Notes: generated by a model from the sequence alone, not told the origin. DNA of 19,196 nucleotides from Hadesarchaea archaeon (GCA_014361095.1 JACIWF010000011.1:1-19196); one strand, 5' to 3'; positions 7,042 through 14,310 are shown, counted from the stretch's first letter. A program made the numbers and translations.

Positions 7042-8033
7042 TCCAATATCACCCTCATGGTGGCGAAGACGTCTTTATCCATCTCTTTTGGATCTGGGTA
7101 GGGGGAGGATTCTGCCCATTTAACAGATTTTTCAACCTCGGTTTCGATGTTCTTTTTGATCCTCTTGTCAATTGTTTCGGTTAATATGCCCAGACGCAAA
7201 AGTTTCTCTCGAAATCTCAATATCGGGTCTTTCTTCAGCCACTCATTAATTTCTTGCCTTGGTCGATAGATCTCTTCATGTTGGTCAGGGTCTCCTTCCC
7301 AGTGACCTCTCCATCTGTAAGTTATCGCCTCGATTAATGTGGGCCCCTCACCTTTTCTAGCCCGGTTCGCTGCTTTTTTAACCACCCCATAGACAGCCAC
7401 AGGGTCATTTCCATCTACCTTCATTCCTGGTATCCCGTAGGCCATTGCCCGGGTTGCAACGCCCACAGGACATCCTAGACGTGAGGGGTATGAAAAGGCA
7501 TATTGATTGTTTTCGCATAGAAATATGACTGGTAATTTCCAAATAGCTGCCAAGTTTAGCCCCTCATGAAAAGAGCCCTCTTGGGAGGCACCGTCACCAA
7601 AGAAACAGATTGTTATTTGTTTTGTTTTTCTTAATTTTGCTGATAAGCCACTGCCGTTTGCGATCGCAATACCCGCACCGACTATCCCATTTGCTCCCAA
7701 TATGTTTCTGTCAAAATCCGCTAGGTGCATTGAGCCCCCTCTACCTCGATTGTATCCGGTTTCCCTTCCAAAAAGTTCGGCAAACATCTTTGACATTTGC
7801 AGACCGACTCCGATCATATGCCCATGGCCGCGATGGTGACTGACTAAATAGTCTCCCTTCTCTAGAGCCAAACAAGCCCCGGCAGGTATGGCTTCCTGCC
7901 CGATCGAAAGATGATACAAACCAGGGATTTTTCCCTCAGCAAACAACTCGGCAACTTTAGTTTCAAAACTCCTGATTCTTAACATCGTTGTATACATTTT
8001 TAAAAGAAGTTTCTTTGGAATCAAAGACACCAT
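7038..8033 (-). CDS. TPP-dependent 2-oxoacid/acetoin dehydrogenase E1, alpha subunit
   Basis: A 331-residue protein of the PdhA/AcoA type. It begins with the helix LLLKMYTTMLRIRSFE and has GLYHLSIGQEAIPAG, SHHRGHGHMIGVG, and GRGGSMHLAD (family motif). The TPP-binding motif runs from GDGASQEGSFHEGLNLAA to ENNQYA. YRWRGHWEGDP fits the usual flexible loop, though the phosphorylation-site serines of eukaryotic E1 are absent, as expected. It is the first gene of a two-gene unit read leftward from a promoter shared back-to-back with the solute-binding protein. The acceptor E2 must be encoded elsewhere, or the E1 works in another context. PDH, BCDH and acetoin dehydrogenase cannot be separated by eye; acetoin/AcoA-like is slightly favoured. 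Confidence 0.9.
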   Translation of the reverse strand: MVSLIPKKLLLKMYTTMLRIRSFETKVAELFAEGKIPGLYHLSIGQEAIPAGACLALEKGDYLVSHHRGHGHMIGVGLQMSKMFAELFGRETGYNRGRGGSMHLADFDRNILGANGIVGAGIAIANGSGLSAKLRKTKQITICFFGDGASQEGSFHEGLNLAAIWKLPVIFLCENNQYAFSYPSRLGCPVGVATRAMAYGIPGMKVDGNDPVAVYGVVKKAANRARKGEGPTLIEAITYRWRGHWEGDPDQHEEIYRPRQEINEWLKKDPILRFREKLLRLGILTETIDKRIKKNIETEVEKSVKWAESSPYPDPKEMDKDVFATMRVILE

Positions 8034-8069
8034 CTCATTTTTAGTGACAACATAACTTGTTTAGAGTTT

Positions 8070-8078
8070 CTTAAATAC
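8070..8078 (-). promoter_or_regulatory. TATA-like box for the E1 operon
   Basis: On the minus strand this region reads TATTTAAGA, about 40 bp before the E1-alpha ATG at 8033. It predicts a transcript start near 8048 with a leader of about 15 nt. Confidence 0.4.
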
Positions 8079-8107
8079 ATGTGGTTTTCGATAAGCCCAT
8101 TCATAAT

Positions 8108-8118
8108 GTATATAAATA
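8108..8118 (+). promoter_or_regulatory. TATA box for the solute-binding protein gene
   Basis: GTATATAAATA is a near-ideal archaeal TATA box about 28 bp before the ATG at 8141, so the transcript should be leaderless or nearly so. No Shine-Dalgarno precedes the ATG, which agrees. Confidence 0.65.
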
Positions 8119-8140
8119 AGGAATAAAGAATAAAAACCGT

Positions 8141-9250
8141 ATGAAAAGGAGTGTAGTGATAGCGGCAATAGTAGTGATAGTGATCGTGGTAGGGGCAGCA
8201 ATTTGGATTGTAGGTCAACCGTCAACAACGGCAGAGAAACCGACCAGTATCGTTGTCAGGGCTTGGGGCGGAGGCTGGCAGTACGCGCTTCATGAAGCTG
8301 TGGGCAAAGCTTTTGAGGAAGCCACCGGCATAAAGGTGGAATACGATTACACAGAAGACAGCGAGTTGCAAGCACGAATTCGTGAGATAATTCCTGCTGG
8401 TCAGACACCTCCGGTAGATGTCAACTGGACGATATCAACTAACGCTTATCTTGAAGCGCAGTGGGAGTTGGTTTCCCCGATGTCTCTTGAGGAGGTTCCA
8501 AATCTAGCCAAGATGCGACCTGAGGCAAAGCCGGCAGCCAGTGTGATGGCAAAATACGGTGATAAATGGCCCTACGTTAACGTCTACGCCTACACCTATG
8601 TGCTGGCATACGTACCGGACTTGGTGACAGAAGTGCCGGACTCTTGGCTGGCACTCTGGGAGCCGCAGTACAAGGGCAAGATCGCGATGTACGATGACGG
8701 AATAGGATTCCACGCAGTTTTGGCCAGACTGGCCGGCGTTGAAATGAGCGAGGTTTTGGCTCATCCTGAGAAGATGGAAGCCGCCTGGGATCTGCTCAAG
8801 ACATTGGCTCCAAACATCGGCGGACTTGGTGAGGATCCAGACTTTAGCATGTGGATCGAGAGAAAGGAAATGGCTCTGCTGGTTACCATATTGACCAATG
8901 TCTTTGAGGCGAAGAGGGCAGGCGCTGAAGTGGCTTGGGTGGTTCCAAAGGAGGGCGTGGAAGTCCACACCGATGCTTTGGAGGTTCTCAAGAACCTACC
9001 GCCGGAGCGTGACTACTGGGCTAAGCAGTTCATAAACATCGCCTGCGATCCCGAGGTTCAGGGCAAATGGGCGGAGCTTCTCGGATGCCCACCGCTCGCC
9101 ATGGGTGCACCGATTCCGGACTACATGAAAGGAGATCCAGCTTTCCCGACCGAGCCTGAACACTGGGAAATGAACATCTTTGTACCGGAAGATGTTCTAG
9201 CACAATACCAGAAAGAATGGTTCGCAAAGTTCCAGGAAATCACCGGTTAA
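8141..9250 (+). CDS. potD: ABC transporter solute-binding protein (PotD-like, type 2 fold)
   Basis: A 369-residue extracellular binding protein. Residues 1-25 contain one strongly hydrophobic segment after MKRS, followed by a Thr/Ser-rich linker. No Cys is present near its end, so it appears membrane-anchored by the helix rather than lipidated. The mature part starts SIVVRAWGGGWQYALHEAVGKAFEEATGIKVEYDY, typical of spermidine/putrescine and iron-type receptors. WLALWEPQYKGKIAMYDD and the C-terminal tail are also family-like. It delivers ligand to the permeases directly downstream. The ligand is unknown: polyamine, thiamine and organic-acid receptors share this architecture. Confidence 0.88.
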   Translation: MKRSVVIAAIVVIVIVVGAAIWIVGQPSTTAEKPTSIVVRAWGGGWQYALHEAVGKAFEEATGIKVEYDYTEDSELQARIREIIPAGQTPPVDVNWTISTNAYLEAQWELVSPMSLEEVPNLAKMRPEAKPAASVMAKYGDKWPYVNVYAYTYVLAYVPDLVTEVPDSWLALWEPQYKGKIAMYDDGIGFHAVLARLAGVEMSEVLAHPEKMEAAWDLLKTLAPNIGGLGEDPDFSMWIERKEMALLVTILTNVFEAKRAGAEVAWVVPKEGVEVHTDALEVLKNLPPERDYWAKQFINIACDPEVQGKWAELLGCPPLAMGAPIPDYMKGDPAFPTEPEHWEMNIFVPEDVLAQYQKEWFAKFQEITG

Positions 9251-9304
9251 TGCCGGGTTAACCCCCTACCGACAGGCACGCGGCACGAATGAGGCTGAAA
9301 TATC

Positions 9305-10204
9305 ATGGTGAGTGATAGCGACATTGGGTCCTTCAAGGCAAAAATGTATGCTTGGGCAAAGAAAAGGACGGGTTACTTGTTAACCCTCCCGGCAATAATA
9401 GCCGTAGGAATAATGACGGTTGGCCTTTTTTATTTTTCTCTCATTAGTTTTTTCAAGTATGATATTATTCAGCTTTTCATTCCAGAATTTACCCTTGAAA
9501 ATTATGTACGGGTCTTTACCACCGAGGGAGTAGTTAATTCCTTCATCAGGACCTTCACCCTGACCGCGATAACCTGTGCGCTGTGCCTTCTCATCGGGAT
9601 CCCCTATGCCTACTTTATGGTGAGGACGAAATCCCTGCTTCTCAAACGGGTGCTGCTACTGATGACGCTAGTGCCGTTTTTCATCGGGGAAATCGTTAAG
9701 GCCTATGCATGGCTGATAATCCTCGGGGAGAAGGGTTTATTGGGTTCAGTAACCCTGCAGCTATTCCACACTCCGGTGAGTTTGATCAACACTCCCTATG
9801 CGGTTTTGATGGGGCTTCTCCACATGCTGTTGCCAATGACGATTCTGCTCATAGCTCCATCGGTGACAGCGGTCAGCGAATATACCGAGATGGCTGCCCA
9901 GAACCTTGGGGCCACGCCGAGGCAATGTTTCTTCCACGTGGTTCTGCCCCAGTTGAAACCTGGCATTCTTGGAGCACTAATAGTTACCTTCGCCATAGGT
10001 GCCACTGAATATGCCAATCCCGATCTTCTTGGCGGCGGTGTATTCGACTTTGTGGCTAATGTGATGTACATGATGATCTTCAATGCCGTTAACTATCCCT
10101 ACGGCGCAGCGATGGGTATGGTTCTAGTCATCACACTATCAGCTATTGTCTACATAATACTAAAGTTGGGAAAAATAGGGAACATTTTCGTTCGAGGCAG
10201 GTGA
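9305..10204 (+). CDS. potB: ABC transporter permease 1 (PotB-like)
   Basis: A 299-residue integral membrane protein with about six hydrophobic segments, the first after a charged cytoplasmic N-terminus (AWAKKRTGYLLTLPAIIAVG). The cytoplasmic coupling (EAA) loop is EYTEMAAQNLGATPRQCFFHVVLPQLKPG, which docks the ATPase. GAGG (9290-9293) sits before the ATG with about 11 nt spacing. It lies 54 bp after the binding protein; the spacer contains the palindrome GGGTTAACCC (9255-9264), which could reduce permease expression relative to the receptor. It pairs with the next gene as a heterodimeric channel. Confidence 0.9.
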   Translation: MVSDSDIGSFKAKMYAWAKKRTGYLLTLPAIIAVGIMTVGLFYFSLISFFKYDIIQLFIPEFTLENYVRVFTTEGVVNSFIRTFTLTAITCALCLLIGIPYAYFMVRTKSLLLKRVLLLMTLVPFFIGEIVKAYAWLIILGEKGLLGSVTLQLFHTPVSLINTPYAVLMGLLHMLLPMTILLIAPSVTAVSEYTEMAAQNLGATPRQCFFHVVLPQLKPGILGALIVTFAIGATEYANPDLLGGGVFDFVANVMYMMIFNAVNYPYGAAMGMVLVITLSAIVYIILKLGKIGNIFVRGR

Positions 10205-10208
10205 TCGG

Positions 10209-10985
10209 TTGAAATGGTATACTAAAATCTTTCTCATTGGCGTGATGCTGTTCTTTGTTCTACCTTTGCTGATAGTACTGATTTGCTCCTTTACCAGCGC
10301 ACCCCGGGTGAGCTTTCCCCCTGAGGGCTTCTCGATTCAATGGTACTTCACCGCATTGAGTTCGGCATGGTTTCAGACCGGTTTGAAGAACAGTTTGATC
10401 GCCGCCAGTTTCTGCACCGTTCTAGCTGTTCCTGTTGGCATGCTGGCTTCCTACGGGTTGCTCCGTTACAAGATAAGGGCGAGAAATGCCGTCCAGGTTT
10501 ATCTTCTGCTTCCGTTTACCGTCCCGCTGGTGGTGCAGGGGATCTCGCTCCTGTTTATATATGCGCGCGCGGGGATGGTGGGGAATATTTTGGGTATCGG
10601 TTTTGCCCTCATGGAGATAAACCTGCCCTTCATGATCTGGTCGGTCTCTTCCGCGGTCAATCGCATGGATCCAAATCTGGAAAACGCTTCGATGAGCCTG
10701 GGTGCCAATGAAATCTATACCTTCTTACACATCACCATACCTGCCCTGCTGCCAGGCATAATGTCAGGAGGGCTCCTCATGTTTGTCCTGGGCCTGAATG
10801 AATTCGTGACCAGTCTCATGTTAACCACGATTTGGTCATCCACGCTACCGATAAGCATGTACACCAGAATCAAAACCGCCATCACGCCCGATGTTGCCGC
10901 GGCGGCAGCGATATACATCGTCATAGCGATAATTGCCATAATTATACTGGATAGGACGGTGGGTATCGAGTCTTATCTGAAGTGA
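10209..10985 (+). CDS. potC: ABC transporter permease 2 (PotC-like)
   Basis: A 258-residue membrane protein with about six hydrophobic segments. It begins at TTG 10209 (MKWYTKIFLIGVMLFFVLPLLIV), 4 bp after the first permease stop. The coupling loop is NLENASMSLGANEIYTFLHITIPALLPG, the EAA motif for contact with the ATPase. The AxYGLLRYK segment and the C-terminal helix are typical of the PotC side of polyamine-type importers. It is the last gene of the receptor-permease unit. Confidence 0.88.
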   Translation: MKWYTKIFLIGVMLFFVLPLLIVLICSFTSAPRVSFPPEGFSIQWYFTALSSAWFQTGLKNSLIAASFCTVLAVPVGMLASYGLLRYKIRARNAVQVYLLLPFTVPLVVQGISLLFIYARAGMVGNILGIGFALMEINLPFMIWSVSSAVNRMDPNLENASMSLGANEIYTFLHITIPALLPGIMSGGLLMFVLGLNEFVTSLMLTTIWSSTLPISMYTRIKTAITPDVAAAAAIYIVIAIIAIIILDRTVGIESYLK

Positions 10986-11046
10986 TGTTTTAGTGCGGAC
11001 ATGGGGGACGATTGAAGTTAAATGATGCTGGACCAGAGACCAATAG

Positions 11047-11056
11047 TTTAATAAAA
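11047..11056 (+). promoter_or_regulatory. TATA-like box for the CFI-box gene
   Basis: TTTAATAAAA lies about 33 bp before the ATG at 11085. The predicted start near 11077 gives a leader of only a few nucleotides. Confidence 0.5.
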
Positions 11057-11084
11057 GGCTGGACTCAATAAATCACTGATTCGA

Positions 11085-11606
11085 ATGGCTAAGGAACAGG
11101 AGAAAGAGGCCAAGGGCAGCGAAGTTAAAAAAGAGGAGAAAAAGGGAAAGAAAAAGTTCACCGAGGTGGACCCGAGAACGCTCATCTCCGTGCCCACGAT
11201 CCTCTGTCCCATGTGCGGGCTCCCCATGGAGATAAAGGGGAGGAAGGAGGTGGAGAAGACTGCGAGAACTCTGCGGGGGAAGACCACCCGAAAGGTCCCC
11301 CACCTTGTCTATCAGTGTGCCAAGGATAAGACGGAATTTAATCTGAACCTTGAGCGACGTGGAGGCGGTTGCTTTATTGCCACCGCAGCCTTTGGGACAT
11401 CCATGGCGCATGAGATAAACGTGCTCAGGTCTTTCCGGGATAATTATCTGATGCGGGAAAGTGCGGGCCGGAGTTTCATCTCCTTGTACTACCGAGTTTC
11501 ACCGACGGTTGCCAAGCTGATCAGCCGGTCGCAGGTGCTAAAGTTTATCACCAGGATGCTGCTGCTGCCGGTAATAAAAGCGGTTCAGAGAAAACTCGGT
11601 CTTTGA
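11085..11606 (+). CDS. Zinc-ribbon protein with C-terminal CFI-box domain
   Basis: A 173-residue protein in three parts. Residues 1-24 are a highly charged Lys/Glu tail. Residues 40-85 form a half-visible zinc ribbon with CPMCG (C41, C44) and a later QCAKD (C78), so one ligand is missing or non-Cys. From about residue 93 comes GGGCFIATAAFG, the hallmark of the CFI-box C-terminal domain, followed by the family's helical tail with hydrophobic stretches to the end. The CFI-box domain recurs at the C-terminus of otherwise unrelated prokaryotic proteins, and its function is not established as far as I know. The ribbon and charged tail hint at nucleic-acid or protein binding (inference). It precedes the small CxxC protein gene but has its own promoter. 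Confidence 0.75.
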   Translation: MAKEQEKEAKGSEVKKEEKKGKKKFTEVDPRTLISVPTILCPMCGLPMEIKGRKEVEKTARTLRGKTTRKVPHLVYQCAKDKTEFNLNLERRGGGCFIATAAFGTSMAHEINVLRSFRDNYLMRESAGRSFISLYYRVSPTVAKLISRSQVLKFITRMLLLPVIKAVQRKLGL

Positions 11607-11655
11607 AGTTCGTAGGATGCCTGGTTCTTCCTTGATCTTCGGGACCAACCGAGCA

Positions 11656-11664
11656 CTATTTAAG
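11656..11664 (+). promoter_or_regulatory. TATA-like box for the structured leader and small zinc-ribbon gene
   Basis: CTATTTAAG predicts transcription start at about 11686. This coincides with the first base of the outer helix of the three-way junction at 11687. Confidence 0.55.
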
Positions 11665-11686
11665 TGAGAAGCGATAACTCAGTTCA

Positions 11687-11752
11687 AGATACGTGAGGTC
11701 TCTTCAGGAGACCGGGGAGAAATAGTTAGAGCTGTTTTTCCGCAACGTATCT
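11687..11752 (+). ncRNA. Three-way-junction leader RNA (candidate cis-regulator)
   Basis: Three nested helices account for nearly all 66 bases. P1 is AGATACGT (11687-11694) with ACGTATCT (11745-11752), 8 bp and perfect. P2 is GGTCTC (11697-11702) with GAGACC (11708-11713), 6 bp and perfect, loop TTCAG. P3 is GGAGAAATAG (11716-11725) with CTGTTTTTCC (11732-11741), 10 bp including two G-U pairs, loop TTAGAG. Junction strands are GA, GG and GCA. The RNA starts where the TATA box predicts the 5' end and finishes 11 nt before a GGAGAG ribosome-binding site. I recognise no named riboswitch; no hammerhead core (CUGANGA/GAAA) is present on either strand. It could be a leader element or a separate small RNA. 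Confidence 0.6.
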
Positions 11753-11763
11753 GAGAAAAAATA

Positions 11764-11769
11764 GGAGAG
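11764..11769 (+). promoter_or_regulatory. Ribosome-binding site of the small zinc-ribbon gene
   Basis: GGAGAG stands 8 nt before the ATG at 11778. It can pair with CTCTTC (11700-11705, one G-U pair), which overlaps the 3' side of the 5' arm and the loop of P2 in the upstream RNA. Folding and initiation could therefore be mutually dependent. Confidence 0.55.
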
Positions 11770-11777
11770 TTAGTAAA

Positions 11778-11954
11778 ATGGCATATGGTGGAAGATACGG
11801 TGGGCCGAGAAGGTTCGGACCCAGGGAAATGCACAAGGCAACCTGTTCCGATTGCGGTGTAGATACCGAGGTTCCCTTCAAGCCGACCGAGGGCAGACCT
11901 GTTTATTGCAGGGAATGCTTCCAGAAACGCCGGGGATCAAGACGAGGCCCGTAG
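11778..11954 (+). CDS. Small CxxC-x17-CxxC zinc-ribbon protein, 58 aa
   Basis: Translation from ATG 11778 gives 58 residues. Residues 1-16 are rich in Gly, Arg and aromatic residues (MAYGGRYGGPRRFGPR), similar to RGG-type RNA-binding tails. The ribbon is CSDCG (C23, C26) and CREC (C44, C47), spaced by exactly 17 residues. This is the CxxC-x17-CxxC domain, known as a small zinc-binding family in archaea and some bacteria. The C-terminus is basic (QKRRGSRRGP). A clear ribosome-binding site and a highly structured leader precede it. Its role is unknown; single-stranded RNA or DNA binding is a reasonable inference, and autoregulation through the leader is possible. Confidence 0.85.
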   Translation: MAYGGRYGGPRRFGPREMHKATCSDCGVDTEVPFKPTEGRPVYCRECFQKRRGSRRGP

Positions 11955-12187
11955 TTTGTTAAGCAATTATGGGCAACCAAAACCTCAGGCGCCGGTTGTG
12001 ATTCCAACAGGATCATGACCAGAAGTCGGCGGGCGGTCCCGAGGGTCAGAACACCTCAATATTTGGGATGGCACCTCCGACAGGAAATTTTCTTTTTTGT
12101 ATTTTTCATGTTTCAAAAATTTACCCATTTATCCCGTGGTTGGCAGCTTTTTTGCCCCGTGTCGATAGATTAATACTTGTTGAGGAC
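11955..12187. other. Intergenic region with T-rich terminator-like run
   Basis: The T-rich stretch at 12088-12108 (TTTTCTTTTTT then GTATTTTTC) looks like an archaeal terminator for the small zinc-ribbon transcript. CGCCG (about 11990) and CGGCG (about 12027) could form a weak stem. An upstream in-frame ATG for the rhomboid gene exists at 12068, but the 40 residues it adds do not look conserved. Confidence 0.5.
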
Positions 12188-12904
12188 ATGACCAAAAGCC
12201 ACCGCCTTCTTGCCGGGTTCCGCCCCATCCTCAAGGCGCTGTTGATCTTCCTCATCTTGAACTTCGGCATCTTCGTCTTGCTTTCATGCTGGCCATCTTT
12301 GCTGGGGTGGTTGTGGCTCTCCGCCGACCGTCCCTGGGGAATCATAACCTCGGCCTTTTCCCACGTGGATCTGGATCACATCGTCAGCAATGTCGTGGGT
12401 TTTATTTTTGCTGCGGCTTTATTCGTGCTGATCAACTTGAATAAATCCGAGAAGGCAAGGCGCCGCTTGAGTAACCGGTTTCTTCTGCTGGCGTTTGTTG
12501 CGGGTATCACTGCCAATCTGCTGCAGTATCCTTTCTTCTTGCTCAGAACCGGCAAGTCCTCCTACGGCGCCTCGGGGATTGTTTATGGTGCTCTCGGGAT
12601 CGTTTTTTCATGCGCCCTTCATGATCTCCCCTCCAATATCAGGTTTATAGCAAGGGAACGCAGGCGGTTGGCAGCCAGAACGAAAAAACGGAGATCCCCT
12701 CGATTTACCATCGGCGGGGTAAAATTTTTTTCCAGCCTGTTTGCCATTTCGGTGGTCGTTTCTCTGCTGCTTTTAGTTCTCTTTGACATCAGCGCCTTTT
12801 TGAATATTGCACCTGAAGTTGATGTCTTTGCCCATGGAGTTGGTTTCTTAGCCGGTTTGGTACTATTCGTGGGTTTTCAGATGTTCAGCGAATATAGAAA
12901 ATAG
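12188..12904 (+). CDS. Rhomboid-family intramembrane serine protease
   Basis: A 238-residue polytopic membrane protein with six or seven hydrophobic segments. The GlpG-like oxyanion motif HxxxN is DHIVSN (H64, N68). The catalytic Ser is in GASGIVYG (S129) and the catalytic His in AHGVGFLAG (H216), so the active site looks intact. A basic cytoplasmic loop (about residues 155-172, RERRRLAARTKKRRSPR) separates the Ser-bearing helix from the later helices. It should cleave transmembrane helices of other membrane proteins; the substrate is unknown. I chose ATG 12188 (GAGGAC just upstream, positive-inside N-terminus) over ATG 12068. It converges with EPSP synthase. Confidence 0.85.
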   Translation: MTKSHRLLAGFRPILKALLIFLILNFGIFVLLSCWPSLLGWLWLSADRPWGIITSAFSHVDLDHIVSNVVGFIFAAALFVLINLNKSEKARRRLSNRFLLLAFVAGITANLLQYPFFLLRTGKSSYGASGIVYGALGIVFSCALHDLPSNIRFIARERRRLAARTKKRRSPRFTIGGVKFFSSLFAISVVVSLLLLVLFDISAFLNIAPEVDVFAHGVGFLAGLVLFVGFQMFSEYRK

Positions 12905-12995
12905 TTGATCGAGGCTCATCTTGACGCAGGCAGGAAAAGGCCATTGATTGTTTCATGATTTCTGAATTTATTTTCTGACCTTAACCCAAGTAGCT
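12905..12995. other. Convergent spacer
   Basis: Short AT-rich spacer between the converging rhomboid and EPSP synthase genes. The plus-strand T-rich segments near 12960-12975 and 12990 could end the rhomboid transcript. Nothing else is seen. Confidence 0.4.
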
Positions 12996-14285
12996 TTATT
13001 TTATCAGCTCGATTTTCGCCCCCAGCTTGCGCATGTCTTCAACGAAGCTTGGGTATGAGACCGGGATATTATCGACGTTTTCGACCATCGTTTTACCGCT
13101 GGCGACCAGACCAGCAACGGCAAAGGCCATGGCCATCCTGTGATCGTCATATGACTTCAGTTTGGAGCCCCGCAGATTGTTCGCGCCTTTAATTTTTAGC
13201 TCATCAGGCAGATCGATTATCTCCACACCCAGCTTGCGCAGTTCTGTAGCCAGGGCACGAAGCCTGTCCGTCTCCTTGAACCTCAGGTGGGGTATGTTGG
13301 TCAGCCGTGTTTCCCCGTCTGCAACCGAACCAACCACGGCGAGGACTGGTACTAGGTCGGGATTGTCACCGCAGTCGGCTTCGATGCCGCTGAGCCCCCC
13401 TTCTCCAGCGACCTCAACGGCATTTTTGAAAACTCTCACCTCGGCACCAAAGTCTTTCAGCAAGGAAACGATGCGCTTGTCCCCTTGGGCGCTTTTCGTG
13501 TCCAAGTTGTTCACCCTCACCGTGGAACCAGTTATTGCTGCGGCCCCGAGCGGAAAGGCCGCCGAGGAGAAGTCACCCGGAATGGTTAGATTAATCGGCT
13601 TCAGGACCTGCCCGCCGGGAATTTTGAAAGTCTTGAGCTTGCTGTCATGGATTATTTTTGCCCCCGCCATCTCAAGCAGTTCCAGGGTTATCTCGACGTA
13701 CGGTTTCGAGCGCAATTCACCAGTTATGGTGAGGTTGACATCTCCTCGCGCATATGGGGCAGCAAGTAAAATTGCCGAAATGAACTGGGAGCTGATGCCG
13801 CCGGTTATCTCGACATCGCCTCCTTCAAGTTCTCCAGCAACGATAACGGGGGGCCTGCCATCCTTCCCCTCGCACCTGGCCTTGGCACCGAGTTCGGTGA
13901 GCGTTTCAATCAGGGGCCCCATCGGGCGCTGCAGGATTGACTGATCTCCGGTGAGTTTGGTGGGCTCGGTGGAAAGGGCAGCAATGGCGCTCATCAGCCT
14001 TATCGTGGTTCCCGAGTTCCGCGCGTCGATAACCCTTTTACGCGGTTTTATTTTTCCACCGGTGCCGCGGATCCTCCAGACGTTGCCCTCTTGTATCACC
14101 TCAGCGCCCATCTCCTTCACTGCTTCAATTGTGGCCATGGTGTCGTAGCCGATGAGCGGATTCTTTATAACACTTTCTCCATCGGCGAGCAGCGCTATCA
14201 TGAAGGCGCGGTGAGTGTAGGATTTCGACGGCGGCGCGGTTATTTCACCCGAGAGCTTGGATGGACTCACGATTAGTGCGCTCAT
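12996..14285 (-). CDS. aroA: 3-phosphoshikimate 1-carboxyvinyltransferase (EPSP synthase)
   Basis: A 429-residue enzyme joining phosphoenolpyruvate to shikimate 3-phosphate, the sixth step of the shikimate pathway. Substrate-binding motifs are intact: PPSKSYTHRAFM near the N-terminus, ARNSGTTIRLM, QFISAILLAAPYA, RFKETDRLRALATEL, and DDHRMAMAFAVAG near the C-terminus. Length matches the family. I chose ATG 14285 because the TATA-like box at 14311-14320 lies between it and the more distal in-frame ATG at 14327, and CTGGAGAAAC precedes it. It stands apart from, and divergent to, the rest of the aromatic operon. Confidence 0.95.
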   Translation of the reverse strand: MSALIVSPSKLSGEITAPPSKSYTHRAFMIALLADGESVIKNPLIGYDTMATIEAVKEMGAEVIQEGNVWRIRGTGGKIKPRKRVIDARNSGTTIRLMSAIAALSTEPTKLTGDQSILQRPMGPLIETLTELGAKARCEGKDGRPPVIVAGELEGGDVEITGGISSQFISAILLAAPYARGDVNLTITGELRSKPYVEITLELLEMAGAKIIHDSKLKTFKIPGGQVLKPINLTIPGDFSSAAFPLGAAAITGSTVRVNNLDTKSAQGDKRIVSLLKDFGAEVRVFKNAVEVAGEGGLSGIEADCGDNPDLVPVLAVVGSVADGETRLTNIPHLRFKETDRLRALATELRKLGVEIIDLPDELKIKGANNLRGSKLKSYDDHRMAMAFAVAGLVASGKTMVENVDNIPVSYPSFVEDMRKLGAKIELIK

Positions 14286-14310
14286 GTTTCTCCAGCGGGA
14301 TATTGTCCTT

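Noticed and set aside
11687..11752. Hammerhead ribozyme or tRNA-like gene
   Set aside because: It has a three-way junction, but no CUGANGA or GAAA core on either strand and no T-loop or CCA-type acceptor features.
13162..13944. 260-codon plus-strand frame inside EPSP synthase
   Set aside because: Ser/Pro-rich shadow of a conserved enzyme on the other strand.
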